Assembly: GCA_014695255.1 (NCBI GenBank)
Contig: JACJNX010000038.1
Span: 62,001 to 126,000 of the forward strand
Source of the DNA: Cyanobacteria bacterium FACHB-63
GTDB taxonomy: Bacteria; Cyanobacteriota; Cyanobacteriia; Leptolyngbyales; Leptolyngbyaceae
Direction of reading: 5' to 3'
Length of the DNA stretch: 64,000 nucleotides
Shown here: positions 45,504 to 55,367 of the stretch, in pieces
Numbering within the stretch: the first letter of the stretch is position 1
Layout: the number at the start of each line of letters is the position of its first letter
The notes under the pieces: model-generated
Seen by the model: only the letters and a program-made list of their open reading frames with translations
The model's database searches: none
Told to the model about the DNA's origin: nothing
Position numbers and translations under genes: made by a program

Positions 45504-47075
45504 ATGGCAATTGGAATCAGACGAAGCACAGGGTTAATGGTTATCGCCCTGCTTACGGTGCTATTGCCCAGTCAGCCAGGATTTGGGAAGGAAAGAAGTG
45601 AGTCTAAGGCTCCTTTAGTAGCTGAGATTGCGTTTCAATATGCCGCAATTGATCGATCTCCCGCGGCTGTGAGAGTTTTGGATCAGGCGCTATCCCTCAC
45701 AGAAACCATGCAGAGTGAGTGTTATAAAGCAACACCACTGATGCGGGTTGCCAACGGCTACACGCTGGTAGGTCAAGCGAGTAAAGGGCAACAGTTGCTC
45801 ACAAAAGCGTTTCAGATTGGGCGTGCTCAAACGATCGCGAACTGTACCCTCAGTGCCACCTCACCAGAAGAATCATTGCTCAACAGAGCGGGTGAATACG
45901 CAAAAGCAGGGTATTACGATTTTGCGCTGACAATTATTCGAGGAGTGGATAACTGGTTTCGTCCGATCGCAATGATCAGAGTGGTTGACTCGTATCAGAA
46001 GGATCAAAAGCCTGAGCAAGCGAGGCAAATTTTAGACGAAGCGATCGCCCTTGCTCAACGCAATTCAGATCTCCGAATGCGGCGACAAACTCTCCTAGGA
46101 ATTGCCTTTGAACTCAAGCGCACTAAGCAAACACTATTCTTGCCAGTTGTGCTTCAGCAAGCTCTAGAGAGTATCGGCGCTCGTCCTCAGTCGCCATCGC
46201 AAGAAGATATCTCTTGGGATATTACCCAAAAACTTCAAGTTTCCGATTTGATGCTCGGAAGTGGACAGAAACCGCAAGCGATCGCGCTACTCAATCAAGT
46301 TCTACCGGAAATTCAAGCCCTGCGATCGACTCAGTTTCCCTCTGAGCCAGTCCATCTTCTTAGCAAAGCTGCGACTCAATACGCAGCCGTAGGGGAATTG
46401 AGTCAAGCCAAGGCGATTTTAGCAACCGCTCAATCGAAAGCTCAGGCATTAGCCCCCTCTCCATTTCGCAATTCTGCCGTTACCCAAGTAGCCAGAGGAT
46501 ATGCTGAAATCGGACAGCTTCGAACTGCGCGTGGCTTGGCAGGTCAAATTAAAACGCAGACAGACCGAGAGCAAGTGCTGCAAGCGATCGCAATGCAGTA
46601 TGCCAAAGCTGGAAAAGCTGCTGAGGCAGTGAAGGTAGCGCGATCGCTCTCAAGTGCAAAAAACTTGGCTCTCTCTGAGATCGTCAGACATTATCTGGCA
46701 AATCAGCAGTATGACCAGGCGTTGCAGATTGCTCAACAGGAACGAGTTCAAAGCATCCTTCCTGAAGTCGCGCTTGCTTATGCTGAAGCAGGGAAACCAC
46801 AGCAGGCAAAGCAAATTGTGCAGTCGATTCCATCGCCGTCTAATAATCCTGCTCATTTAGATTGGTTGATGCCTGCTTTAGCTCGATCGTTTGCCCAGAT
46901 TGGACAGTTTGACCAGGCGATGCAAGTTGCCCAAGCGACACAAGCGAAAGAGTACAAGAGCCAAGCCCTGACCGCGATTGCGACCCAGTACCTTGCCAAA
47001 GACGGAGTTGCAAATCGAGCAAAAGCGACTGAAATCCTGAATCAAGCTCTTCAGGTGGCGCTGTCGATCAAGTAG
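45504..47075 (+). CDS. Exported TPR-like repeat protein
   Basis: 523 residues. Signal peptide IALLTVLLPSQPGFG with a charged start, then helical repeats of about 34-40 residues along the whole protein (ARQILDEAIALAQR, AVTQVARGYAEIGQLR, ALARSFAQIGQFDQAMQVAQ). Such proteins scaffold others at the envelope. No sequence-specific function visible. It stands alone between two decayed genes. Confidence 0.75.
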   Translation: MAIGIRRSTGLMVIALLTVLLPSQPGFGKERSESKAPLVAEIAFQYAAIDRSPAAVRVLDQALSLTETMQSECYKATPLMRVANGYTLVGQASKGQQLLTKAFQIGRAQTIANCTLSATSPEESLLNRAGEYAKAGYYDFALTIIRGVDNWFRPIAMIRVVDSYQKDQKPEQARQILDEAIALAQRNSDLRMRRQTLLGIAFELKRTKQTLFLPVVLQQALESIGARPQSPSQEDISWDITQKLQVSDLMLGSGQKPQAIALLNQVLPEIQALRSTQFPSEPVHLLSKAATQYAAVGELSQAKAILATAQSKAQALAPSPFRNSAVTQVARGYAEIGQLRTARGLAGQIKTQTDREQVLQAIAMQYAKAGKAAEAVKVARSLSSAKNLALSEIVRHYLANQQYDQALQIAQQERVQSILPEVALAYAEAGKPQQAKQIVQSIPSPSNNPAHLDWLMPALARSFAQIGQFDQAMQVAQATQAKEYKSQALTAIATQYLAKDGVANRAKATEILNQALQVALSIK

Positions 47076-47099
47076 CAAAACTCTGTCCTCGCAGTGCAG

Positions 47100-47462
47100 G
47101 GGTTCTCAAATTTGAGCGCTACATCGGCTGCTCTTTGGGGCGAGGTGGTTACTCGGGCGGGAATGAACTCCGTCTCCTGCGGCACCGATGCAAGCGGCAC
47201 CGATGCAAAGCGCCCCTCACGTCAATCCTGCTTGGCTTACTCAATGCGTTCTGATCGACTGGAGACAAAATTCCACCACTTATGCCGCACGCCTACGGGC
47301 TTACCGCCGACTACAATGCAGCGCGCTGCTTGTTCAGCAGAAACGGTCACTGCTGTACTAGAAGTAAGGACTGCCAGTCGATGCTGAGCGATCGCCATTC
47401 CGTTAACCTGCAACCCTTCGGTGACGCTGTATGCTGCCTGCTAGGAGTAAGCCTGCAATCAC
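47100..47462 (-). pseudogene. Pirin-family pseudogene
   Basis: The minus strand reads VTEGLQVNGMAIAQHRLAVL, then EQAARCIVVGGKPVG, HKWWNFVSSRSERIE, stop, AKQD, stop, REGRF and finally ETEFIPAR. This order is the C-terminal half of a pirin (the WWNFVSS-ERIEQAK-W-GRF-EFIP series is diagnostic). At least two in-frame stops (TAA, TGA) and no start. A tandem GGCACCGATGCAA duplication at 47180-47205 lies inside its tail. Confidence 0.65.
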
Positions 47463-47477
47463 CACCCTCGGAGGCCC

Positions 47478-47849
47478 ATGAGTTCTAACTTGGTTTCAGA
47501 ATTGATTCCCAACGATCGCTTGAATGCCCCCTCGTCGCAAATTGCCCAGTTCTGCGGTTCCTGCGGAGTTGCGCTTCGCGCTAAACGCTGCAATGTCACT
47601 GAGTTTGCGGTGTTTGGTTCGGTGCTTCGCTCCGATTTCAAGCCTGACGTGAGCGATATTGATGTCCTCGTCGCGTTCAACTCTGATTACTCGTGGACTT
47701 TCGATGCCGCGTTTCAAATGCGCGAAGAATTGATGGGGCTGTTTCAGCGCAAGCTAGACCTCATCATTCGCAAGTCCCTCGAACAAAGCTCTAACTGGGT
47801 ATGACGCAACCAAATTCTCAATTCAGCACGGGTGATTTATGCCGCTTGA
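47478..47849 (+). pseudogene. MNT-type nucleotidyltransferase (MntA antitoxin-like), nonsense-truncated
   Basis: Strong ribosome site (GGAGGCCC). The active site FGSVLRSDFKPDVSDIDVLV (GSx10DxD) is intact. At 47802-47804 TGA interrupts NWV-stop-RNQILNSARVIYAA, which in relatives is read through as NWLRRQ. A CGA to TGA change explains it. The first 108 residues could still fold. In working pairs this protein AMPylates a HEPN toxin. Confidence 0.65.
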
Positions 47850-47898
47850 AGATCGAGATTCAGCATCGCTCTCGTTCTTGAAAATTGCTACACTCTAA
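47839..47898 (+). pseudogene. Remnant of the HEPN (HepT) partner
   Basis: ATG at 47839 overlaps the restored end of the MNT frame by 11 bp and opens MPLEDRDSASL, like the start of DUF86/HepT proteins, then stops after 19 residues. The toxin is lost, which would explain why its antitoxin could decay. Confidence 0.45.
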
Positions 47899-47928
47899 CG
47901 GAGTTGTTGACTAATTTAAGTTCGGGCA

Positions 47929-48024
47929 ATGGCAGCTATTACGATCGACCTTCCTGATACTTTGATCGAGCAACTGGCTGATGTGCAGAAGCAATTACCA
48001 GAATTACTACGTCACTGTGTTTAG
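47929..48024 (+). CDS. Small antitoxin-like protein, 31 residues (probably truncated)
   Basis: Reads MAAITIDLPDTLIEQLADVQ and ends shortly after, resembling the N-terminus of small cyanobacterial antitoxin-type proteins (TIDLPDTLIEQL). Length is about half the usual, so a fragment is likely. Confidence 0.35.
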   Translation: MAAITIDLPDTLIEQLADVQKQLPELLRHCV

Positions 48025-48269
48025 AACTCTGTTCCACCTGCCCAGGTCTACTGCTACATCTTAATGTAGAGTTCAAGTCAATCAACTATTCTCACTTAGG
48101 CAATTTGCCGTGTCACCCCAGATAAGAACTCAATTAATTGTTGAAGTAAGGGGTGCTGTTGCAGAATGTGAATTTGAGGGGGTGTAAGTTGATCAATCAC
48201 TGAATTTTGGATTGCTTGGATTAAGTTGACGATACCTCTCAAACCGCAGCCCGTATATCTGAATAATCG
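48025..48269. other. Intergenic region with a minus-strand coding trace
   Basis: Minus strand 48245-48096 is open and reads LRGIVNLIQAIQNSVIDQLT, then HPLLQQLIEFL to a stop; no start is clear. It may be the tail of a lost gene. No family recognised. Confidence 0.3.
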
Positions 48270-49520
48270 TTACGATCGACCAACAGGAGCGGCTTTTCGT
48301 TCCTGGGTGTTTGCTTGATGTTTCTCCAGCTGACGCGCTAACCGTTGACGATCGACTTCGGTTTCTGGAATCAACTTCTCTAACGCTTTTACAATCAACG
48401 GTAGAAAGCCAACAACAGCAACCACGCCAATAATATTGAACACCATTTGAGCATTGGCAACTTGTCTCCCGACATCTTCACCAGAAATCGCCCGTGTGAG
48501 TTGAGCCAGTTGCGGTGCAAGTAGAATCCCTAACGATGCACTCGCAAGGTTAAACAGCAAGTGAAATACGCCGGTTCGGAGAGCATAGCTTCCACGTCCG
48601 ATCGTTGCGAGCAATGTATCTGCACAAGTTCCGACCTCTGCACCCAGCATAATCGCAATGCCAGCAGGTAGATCAATTAGCCCCGAACCTGCAAGCGTAA
48701 CCACGATCGCAACCGTTGCTGAAGACGACTGAACAATCACGGTAAAGATCGCACCGACCAATGCGCCGAGCAGCGGATTTTGTCCTAATCGTTTCATCCA
48801 GTTGAGAAACGGTTGATATTCTCGAAACGGCTCCATCGCAGCATCGATCGCTTCTAATCCGTAAAACATTAAACCAAATCCCAACAAAATGATACCGATA
48901 GATTTCTGTCGAGCCGTGCGACCGAGAAACAAAACTAATAATCCAGCAAACATTAGGATCGGCACATACAGTTCGATATTGAGTGAGATAATCTGTGCGC
49001 CAACTGCCGTTCCAATGTTTGATCCCAATACAACACCGAGCGATTGAACAAATGTTAGAATCCCTGCGCTCACCATTGCAATCACAAGAATAATCGTGAC
49101 CGATGAGGATTCTAAAAAGGTTGTTGCCACGATTCCGGTTGCAATTCCAGCAAATCGGTTTGTGGTGAATTTGCTCAATAGGTTTTTCATGCGTTCTTCA
49201 CCGACATCTTCTAGCCCTTCAGCGAGTCGGGTCACCCCATAGATGAACAGCACTAAACCTGCAACTGCACCCATCGCAATCTTAAAAAAGTCAACGACTT
49301 CGGCTTCTTTTTGTTCCGACGTTAAAGGTAGTTGTGCAGGACTGCTAGATTCAGTGTTTTGCTGTCCTTCTTGAGCAGATGCGATCGAGATCATCGGTGA
49401 CACACTCAAGAATGGAATGTGATCGAGGAATAAGGGTGGAAAAACGAACAGGGTGAAAGTTATCAGAGCAACACTCAAGTAATTAAGCAGTTTTCTATTG
49501 ATTTGTTTTAGAAAAAACAT
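48270..49520 (-). CDS. Na/Pi cotransporter family protein
   Basis: About 416 residues (start 49520; 49535 also possible). A signal-like N-terminus and a Gln/Ser-rich linker precede the membrane part. Two inverted repeats carry the family motifs TTFLESSSVTIILVIAMVSA and TVIVQSSSATVAIVVTLAGS, with QSSSA/ESSSV as the sodium/phosphate binding sites. It imports phosphate with sodium. In line with phosphatases downstream; a possible PHO-like repeat lies near 49685. Confidence 0.85.
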   Translation of the reverse strand: MFFLKQINRKLLNYLSVALITFTLFVFPPLFLDHIPFLSVSPMISIASAQEGQQNTESSSPAQLPLTSEQKEAEVVDFFKIAMGAVAGLVLFIYGVTRLAEGLEDVGEERMKNLLSKFTTNRFAGIATGIVATTFLESSSVTIILVIAMVSAGILTFVQSLGVVLGSNIGTAVGAQIISLNIELYVPILMFAGLLVLFLGRTARQKSIGIILLGFGLMFYGLEAIDAAMEPFREYQPFLNWMKRLGQNPLLGALVGAIFTVIVQSSSATVAIVVTLAGSGLIDLPAGIAIMLGAEVGTCADTLLATIGRGSYALRTGVFHLLFNLASASLGILLAPQLAQLTRAISGEDVGRQVANAQMVFNIIGVVAVVGFLPLIVKALEKLIPETEVDRQRLARQLEKHQANTQERKAAPVGRS

Positions 49521-49535
49521 AGCTATTTCTCGCAT

Positions 49536-49853
49536 TCCTTCTTTACAACAATTAAGCGAGCATAAGATAACAAACGGAAACTAATTGATCGAATAGGGCT
49601 AGAATATTAATTCGGTTAATTCTTGATCTCTTCTAAAAGATACATTTCGCGATTTTATTGAGATTAAGAATGAATTTTTATTTTCTATTTAATCTGTCTT
49701 AATCTTCTCTAATTCTAATCAATTGCTTTTGAAAAATTTGCTTCAAATTTTTCAGGAGTCTGATGTTTTAGCAGAACGATCTCGAAACAGCAAACAGGTC
49801 ACAGAGTGCGCTCTATGACCTGTTTGCTGATCGGACACTAGACACCAGGAAAA
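49536..49853. other. Intergenic region with terminator and AT-rich stretch
   Basis: At 49684-49715 TTAATCT recurs twice 10 bp apart, followed by TAATTCT, a weak PHO-box-like signal before the Na/Pi gene. A hairpin at 49789-49828 serves the upstream large gene. Confidence 0.35.
49789..49828 (-). terminator. Terminator hairpin after the large nuclease-type gene
   Basis: AGCAAACAGGTCA and its inverse TGACCTGTTTGCT form a 13-bp perfect stem, extended inward by AGAG/CTCT around a TGCG loop. It follows the stop at 49854 on the minus strand. Confidence 0.6.
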
Positions 49854-52800
49854 CTACGGAACTGAGGTAAAGCTGAGACTTGTAACTGTGTTTGCCTGAA
49901 CACCCGTGAGAATTGCTAAGACATCTCCCGTTCGCGTCAGGCTAATTAATGTGTTGGCAGCAGCACCCCCAGAACCAGGAGCAATCGTTAATTGATCAGC
50001 GCGCAAACCGTTGGATAAGCTGATGCGATCGACCCCGACTTGGAAGTCAGAGATCGTATCGGTTCCCGCACGACGGGCAATCACGAAGATATCGCGACCC
50101 GCATCCCCGCGCAAGAAGTCATCGCCTAAACCACCATCGAGCAAGTCATCCCCCTCGCCACCGAAAAGCAAATCATTGTCGCGATCGCCGAAAAGTGAAT
50201 CATTGCCGAATCCCCCTCGCAGTAGATCACTGCCGCTCAGTCCAAAGATCCGATCGTTTCCTCCTTGAGCATTAATGACATCCTCTGAGTTGTTGAAACC
50301 GCTCACCGTGTTGTCTAGATCATTCAAGAAAGTGACGGTGTTACGGTTGAAAATACGACTCAGGGTTGCATCTGCGTCAAACACATCGAAGCTATCTTCA
50401 ACCTGAGTCTGTCCTGTAAATAGAATGTTGCCTAGATTAACCGAGGCTCCTGTTTCTGCTCGCAGATTGTCCAATTGATCAATCTGGAAGTTCTTCAGAG
50501 CAACTTTTGTATTGCTAACCCCATCAAAGGTGATATTTAAATCGTTGCCGTTTTGGGTGAGCAATAGATTACGAGCCACTAGATCAGCCCCAGAGAACTT
50601 TAAGGTATCTGTTTCTGCTTGAGTTTCAGCACTGGGGGACACTCCTCGACCCACACCCCCAAAATTTGTAATCGTGATTTCATCGCCTATCACCTCAAAG
50701 GTTCGCGCTCCCCTAGCTCCATTCGGAAGCAGCGTAAAGCGAGACACCAATGGATCATGATCACTCACTTGGTCTGCAAACTCTGAGTTAATGTGAACCA
50801 CATCGAATTTTGCATCTGCACCAAATAGATTGCGACTGACCAAAATATGGTCTAACACCTGAGAGTTGCCGTCAAAAATGTAAGTGTATTGTTCATTCTC
50901 AGGCAGTGTATCAAACAGATTGACTAACGCCCCATCACGGGTGAGAACCTGCAATGGTGGAGAGAATTGGAAATCGTTTAAGTCTCCGGCAACAACAACA
51001 TTGGCGTTGGCATCTAGCGCTAGAATGCGATCGACAAACTCGCGAACAATCTGAGCTTGCTGCAATCGCTGTGTTTCTGTTGTTAATGCGGGAGGTTGGA
51101 ACCGTCCAAAGAGCGGTTGATCGCCGCCTTTTGAGTTGAAATGGTTGCCGACTACAAAGACCTGATTACCACCATTGAATAGAAACTCACCTACAAGTGG
51201 TTTACGAGAACTATTGAAGGCGGAATCAGTGGGATCAATCTGTCCAGGGCTTGCCGATAGTTCAACACCGAAAGCACCATTGATCACGGCTGTATCAACG
51301 AGAGAACCACCACCGGGACGATCGACAAACGAGACGCGATTCGGGTTGAATAAGAAGCCAACTCGAATGTTTCCGCCCGGTTGCCCTCCGTCTTGATTGT
51401 TGACCGGATCAATTTGGCGGTATTCGTATTTTGGACCTCCAGCCGCTACGATCACATCAATCAATCGCTGATAAGTGAGGCTAGCATCCACAATTCCATT
51501 GTCTGCGGCTCCACTGTTGTCCTGAATTTCCTCAACGCTTAAAATGTCGGGCGTTTTGAGGTTGTTGACAATGCGATCGGCGAGAGCTGCAAACTTCTCC
51601 GCACCGCTAGAAGGACTCAAGTTTTCAACATTGAATGTTGCAACCGTAAGTTGATTCTTGTCGCCTTGTAAAGCCGTAGTTTCTCGTGTTAGACCGCCAG
51701 AAATGACGCTGGGTAAAGCCCCTGTGTTCAAAAGCTTGAAGTTACCGAAGCTATAATCCAGAATGCCTTGAACGGGAGCAGAGAAGCGATCGCCCACGTT
51801 AACACCCGGCGGATTACTCACTGAGACATCATCAAGAATGATTCGCTCTGGATTAAAGTCATCAGGACGAATATAAATCCCACCGCGAGCCGTCCGAGAT
51901 CCCGCATTCGCACCGTTATCCGCTAGAACTGCAATTTCACCAAAATCAGTTGTGGGACTGACTGCAACGGCATCATTGACTTGCACGCGCATTCCTTCCA
52001 AGCTTTCATAGAAGTCAATTCCGTTCGTGCTTGGATCAAAGCGAGAACCCGGATTTTCTACGCTACCCCCAACAACACCGCTACTAATGACTTGGTTAGG
52101 CGGAATTCGTCCACCTGCGCCAACGATCGTAGAATCTGGTAGAGAATTGCCGCTAGAAACAATTCGGAAGGTTGCTGTCGCATTGCCTGACCCGCCGATT
52201 TGAGTTGTAGTGAGATTTGCGCTTGTTGCTCCACCGGGGCGAAACTCGCTCACCATCCCATCGACGAGAACGGAGTCGCCCACTGCTACTACAGGACGAG
52301 TGTTAGTGAACACAAAGACTCCTTCTGAAGTTGCAGAATTGCTATCGGGCGTGGGATCTTGGATGTAGAAGCCATTGCTGCGGATCGCTGTAACAATACC
52401 CGCTACATTGTTAATGGTTTTGCCTTCAAGGGGCGATCGATGTGCAGTTCCCTGAATGTCGCCAATTCGAGTCGGAGGTGTGAATTCAAAAATCGAAGTC
52501 GTATTGCTAAGCTCGTTCGTTACAACTAGCAATGGCTTCCCGTTTGGGCTGTTTTGAGCAGAGATGAATGTCAAACCTTCAGGACCGGAATCAGTGCGAC
52601 CAGAGGTCGGATCAACAGTAAAATCGCGAGCATTCACATATTCTACGAAAACAGGCCTGCGCGGATTTGTAACCTCATAGACCATCACACCACCGATGCG
52701 CTCTAAACCAATGAAGGCATAGATACGGTCGTTAATCGTTGCAACCACAACCGCTTCGGGTTCGGGTCCTTTGTTGTCGCTGCGATTGTCGAAATTATTA

Positions 52801-55367
52801 GCAGCATTATCAGAGTTAAAGTTCCGGGGCAATAGATTCGCTGTAATCTGCTCGAACTGATCGCCACTATCAAAAACAAGATTTCCGCTAGTATCGCGAA
52901 TGGAAAACGATCGAGTTCCAAACACTTCAATTCGATCGAACAATCCATCTCCATTGATGTCACCTGTTGCGTTTGTGACGTTTAAGCGGCCCAAGTTCGC
53001 ATCCAGCTTCAAATCAGTGGCATTCGGGAACACGGTTGGATCAAGGCGATAGTTACTACTACCAACACGCACTTCTTCACTAAATCCAGGATAGTCACGC
53101 GCATCGCCTTCGTTGGCGGTAATCACAAACGTTTCACCATTGACGGTAAAACTCGCGATCGCATCCGGTTGATATATTCCAAATACAGGCTGATTACGAA
53201 TATTAATTCCACCATCGCGATCGCTGGCATCTAATCCATTACTCTGATTGAAATCAATGATGCCAAGCTTAATTGCAGGAGGAACAGTTGCACCTGATAA
53301 AACCCCATCTTTTGCAGTGCTACCACCGACACCAAAATCATTGTCGTTGATCACTGCGATCGTGTCTGCATCAATTCGTGCAAGTCCTTCTAGTTTTTCG
53401 ATGCCTGTGTAACCTAAAGCAGCAGCATTCGTCACGAGACGTTTGTTGACAGGTTGAAGATTTGCTGTCGTTAGTTCTGCTACAGTTAGCTGCTCGATCG
53501 TTTTTCCGCTAACGTTGCTAATTCCATTGATATTGGCTGCGCCTTTAAGATCAATTTCATAGATCAACTTGTTCGCATTTGTTCCACTACGATCGTCGCG
53601 CTCAACAACTAGGAATTTACCGTTACCCAGTGAGACAGCATCTCCAATCTTGTCGGTTCTCGCGTTTCCACTCGCGCTAATGTCATCCAAGATGTAGAGA
53701 TATTCGCCTGTGACCGATTTAGTTGAGATATCGAACTCCAAAATTCTTAGATTTCGGGAATTTCGAGAGGTGCTATCGTTTGCGGTGTCGGGATTGTCGA
53801 TCGCGCTTTGAATGAACGCATAAAGCTTGTTCCCTTCGAGTGCAACGGCTTCAAAGCCCCGATTGTTTCGGCGTTGGGCGTAGACTTCTGGCAAAGCAGG
53901 TGTTCCAAATGTGCCTTCAGAAGTCGGAGAACCTTTGGGAATGAAGCGATCGAGCAGTCGTCCTTGCGGATCAAAATGATAGATAGCGGGGCGGTACTCA
54001 TCCACCAGCCAGAATGTGCTATCTGCTGCCACGGCAATCCCTTCAAAATCGCCGCCCAGTGGATCATCTTGCAAGCGATTGCCGAATAAATCGATCGGCA
54101 CTTCGTCAGTGAATGCGGCTCCTGTAGCTCCCGCTTGGATGTTTGGCAAGCCTGTAAGTGGTGTACCATCGGCACGACTTAAACCAATGCGCTCTGTGAA
54201 CGTAATTTCGCCAGAAGACTGATTCAACTCAAATCGAATGATTTGCGGTTGGAAATTCGGCAATGCAAACGGACGACCTCGATCGCCAGCCTCACCATTA
54301 GGGCCACGATCGGTGTGTGTAATAAATTTGAAATTGCCATTTGCCGCAACGCCTTCAAAGACTAATCCAGAAAAACCACCCAGTAAGATATCTTGTCCGG
54401 CTGTGGTTTGAGTGGAATTGTTCAGATTGACTGTTGCAGTTATTCCGAGAACAGGAAGATCCTTGAATTCGTAGGTTCTCAGCGTTGGTAAACCTTTGCT
54501 GTGATCCTTTAAGCCAAGGGGGAGAAGATTCGTTACTTTTGACGTTGCGATATCAACAACTGCGATCGCATTGTTCTCTTGCAGTGTTACCCAAGCTGTT
54601 TTGTTGTCGGTTGAGATTGTGATGTACTCTGGCTCTAAGTCTTGTGCTACGGTTGCATTCGGTGCTGTGATGCGAATGCCCTTTGCTTGCAGATCTGCTT
54701 TCAAAGCGTTGAAACTTTCAAAGCCCGCAGTATTTACAGTCGCATTAGCAACTCCATTGCTTAGATCAATAATGCTGATCGATCCAGCAGGATCAACTGA
54801 GTTGGGTTGATTATAGCTATTCGGTTCGCCTTCATTTGCCACTAAAACTTTTGTCCCATCGGGACTAAAGGTGAGCATATCCGGTAGAGCGCCGACAGTA
54901 ACAGCGTTTTGGAATGTACCATCTGCTTTGAAGAAAACTACTCGACCTGGATCAGTTTTAGTGTTGGCTTCAACCGCGATCACAACCAATCCATTGTTAA
55001 CGGCAACACTGTTTGCACCCGCACCATAGGCAGAAAGATCAATTTCCTGTGCCAGAGTCGGATTGTTCGGATTGCTGATATCCAGCACTTGCATCGTTGC
55101 CCGACCGGACACGACAAACAAGCGTTTCGTGCCTGCATCATAAGCAGAAATCTCCGAGCCATTGCCTAAAAAGGTCCCAATCTTGCGGAGCGTGCTTGAA
55201 TTTGTAGCGCTAGAAAGATTGTTTGTGAACTCAGAGGCAGCACTCAAATTCCGAGCACGTGAGTCTTCGGCAGGACTAATAACCGTTGAAAAGTTAACGG
55301 TATCCGTCATTGCCGGAATACCAGCTTCAGAATCAGAGGAGTGCAAAATTTGGAGTTGAAATGCCAT
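49854..55367 (-). CDS. Very large secreted phytase-like/nuclease protein with RTX repeats
   Basis: About 1837 residues from ATG 55367. Order: N-terminal FQLQILHSSDSEAGIPA block; choice-of-anchor-I beta-propeller (residues 45-300, resumed 725-960); inserted phytase-like esterase domain (330-680; FEGVAANGNFKF, DRGPNGEAGDRGRPFA); an IQGTAHRSPLEGKTI module (970 on) leading to an ExeM/NucH-type endonuclease/phosphatase domain (1240-1537; TVATFNVENLSP, GDLNDFQFSP, SDHDPLVSRF); a module shared with the 59.6-kb protein; and RTX calcium repeats (about 1706-1790; GGNDRIFGLSGSD). No Sec signal; the RTX end suggests type I secretion. Likely role: scavenging phosphate from extracellular DNA and phosphoesters. 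Confidence 0.82.
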   Translation of the reverse strand: MAFQLQILHSSDSEAGIPAMTDTVNFSTVISPAEDSRARNLSAASEFTNNLSSATNSSTLRKIGTFLGNGSEISAYDAGTKRLFVVSGRATMQVLDISNPNNPTLAQEIDLSAYGAGANSVAVNNGLVVIAVEANTKTDPGRVVFFKADGTFQNAVTVGALPDMLTFSPDGTKVLVANEGEPNSYNQPNSVDPAGSISIIDLSNGVANATVNTAGFESFNALKADLQAKGIRITAPNATVAQDLEPEYITISTDNKTAWVTLQENNAIAVVDIATSKVTNLLPLGLKDHSKGLPTLRTYEFKDLPVLGITATVNLNNSTQTTAGQDILLGGFSGLVFEGVAANGNFKFITHTDRGPNGEAGDRGRPFALPNFQPQIIRFELNQSSGEITFTERIGLSRADGTPLTGLPNIQAGATGAAFTDEVPIDLFGNRLQDDPLGGDFEGIAVAADSTFWLVDEYRPAIYHFDPQGRLLDRFIPKGSPTSEGTFGTPALPEVYAQRRNNRGFEAVALEGNKLYAFIQSAIDNPDTANDSTSRNSRNLRILEFDISTKSVTGEYLYILDDISASGNARTDKIGDAVSLGNGKFLVVERDDRSGTNANKLIYEIDLKGAANINGISNVSGKTIEQLTVAELTTANLQPVNKRLVTNAAALGYTGIEKLEGLARIDADTIAVINDNDFGVGGSTAKDGVLSGATVPPAIKLGIIDFNQSNGLDASDRDGGINIRNQPVFGIYQPDAIASFTVNGETFVITANEGDARDYPGFSEEVRVGSSNYRLDPTVFPNATDLKLDANLGRLNVTNATGDINGDGLFDRIEVFGTRSFSIRDTSGNLVFDSGDQFEQITANLLPRNFNSDNAANNFDNRSDNKGPEPEAVVVATINDRIYAFIGLERIGGVMVYEVTNPRRPVFVEYVNARDFTVDPTSGRTDSGPEGLTFISAQNSPNGKPLLVVTNELSNTTSIFEFTPPTRIGDIQGTAHRSPLEGKTINNVAGIVTAIRSNGFYIQDPTPDSNSATSEGVFVFTNTRPVVAVGDSVLVDGMVSEFRPGGATSANLTTTQIGGSGNATATFRIVSSGNSLPDSTIVGAGGRIPPNQVISSGVVGGSVENPGSRFDPSTNGIDFYESLEGMRVQVNDAVAVSPTTDFGEIAVLADNGANAGSRTARGGIYIRPDDFNPERIILDDVSVSNPPGVNVGDRFSAPVQGILDYSFGNFKLLNTGALPSVISGGLTRETTALQGDKNQLTVATFNVENLSPSSGAEKFAALADRIVNNLKTPDILSVEEIQDNSGAADNGIVDASLTYQRLIDVIVAAGGPKYEYRQIDPVNNQDGGQPGGNIRVGFLFNPNRVSFVDRPGGGSLVDTAVINGAFGVELSASPGQIDPTDSAFNSSRKPLVGEFLFNGGNQVFVVGNHFNSKGGDQPLFGRFQPPALTTETQRLQQAQIVREFVDRILALDANANVVVAGDLNDFQFSPPLQVLTRDGALVNLFDTLPENEQYTYIFDGNSQVLDHILVSRNLFGADAKFDVVHINSEFADQVSDHDPLVSRFTLLPNGARGARTFEVIGDEITITNFGGVGRGVSPSAETQAETDTLKFSGADLVARNLLLTQNGNDLNITFDGVSNTKVALKNFQIDQLDNLRAETGASVNLGNILFTGQTQVEDSFDVFDADATLSRIFNRNTVTFLNDLDNTVSGFNNSEDVINAQGGNDRIFGLSGSDLLRGGFGNDSLFGDRDNDLLFGGEGDDLLDGGLGDDFLRGDAGRDIFVIARRAGTDTISDFQVGVDRISLSNGLRADQLTIAPGSGGAAANTLISLTRTGDVLAILTGVQANTVTSLSFTSVP

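Noticed and set aside
47180-47205. Tandem GGCACCGATGCAA copies as a repeat element or array
   Set aside because: Only two copies, inside the tail of the pirin pseudogene; a local duplication.
49684-49715. TTAATCT repeats as a PHO box for the Na/Pi gene
   Set aside because: Spacing is 10 then 11 bp and the region is very AT-rich; not good enough for a separate call.
50011-50268. Plus-strand open frame rich in Ser, Pro and Lys opposite the RTX repeats
   Set aside because: It is the complement of the GGxGxD-type repeats; the same artefact occurs opposite the repeats at 62760-63023.
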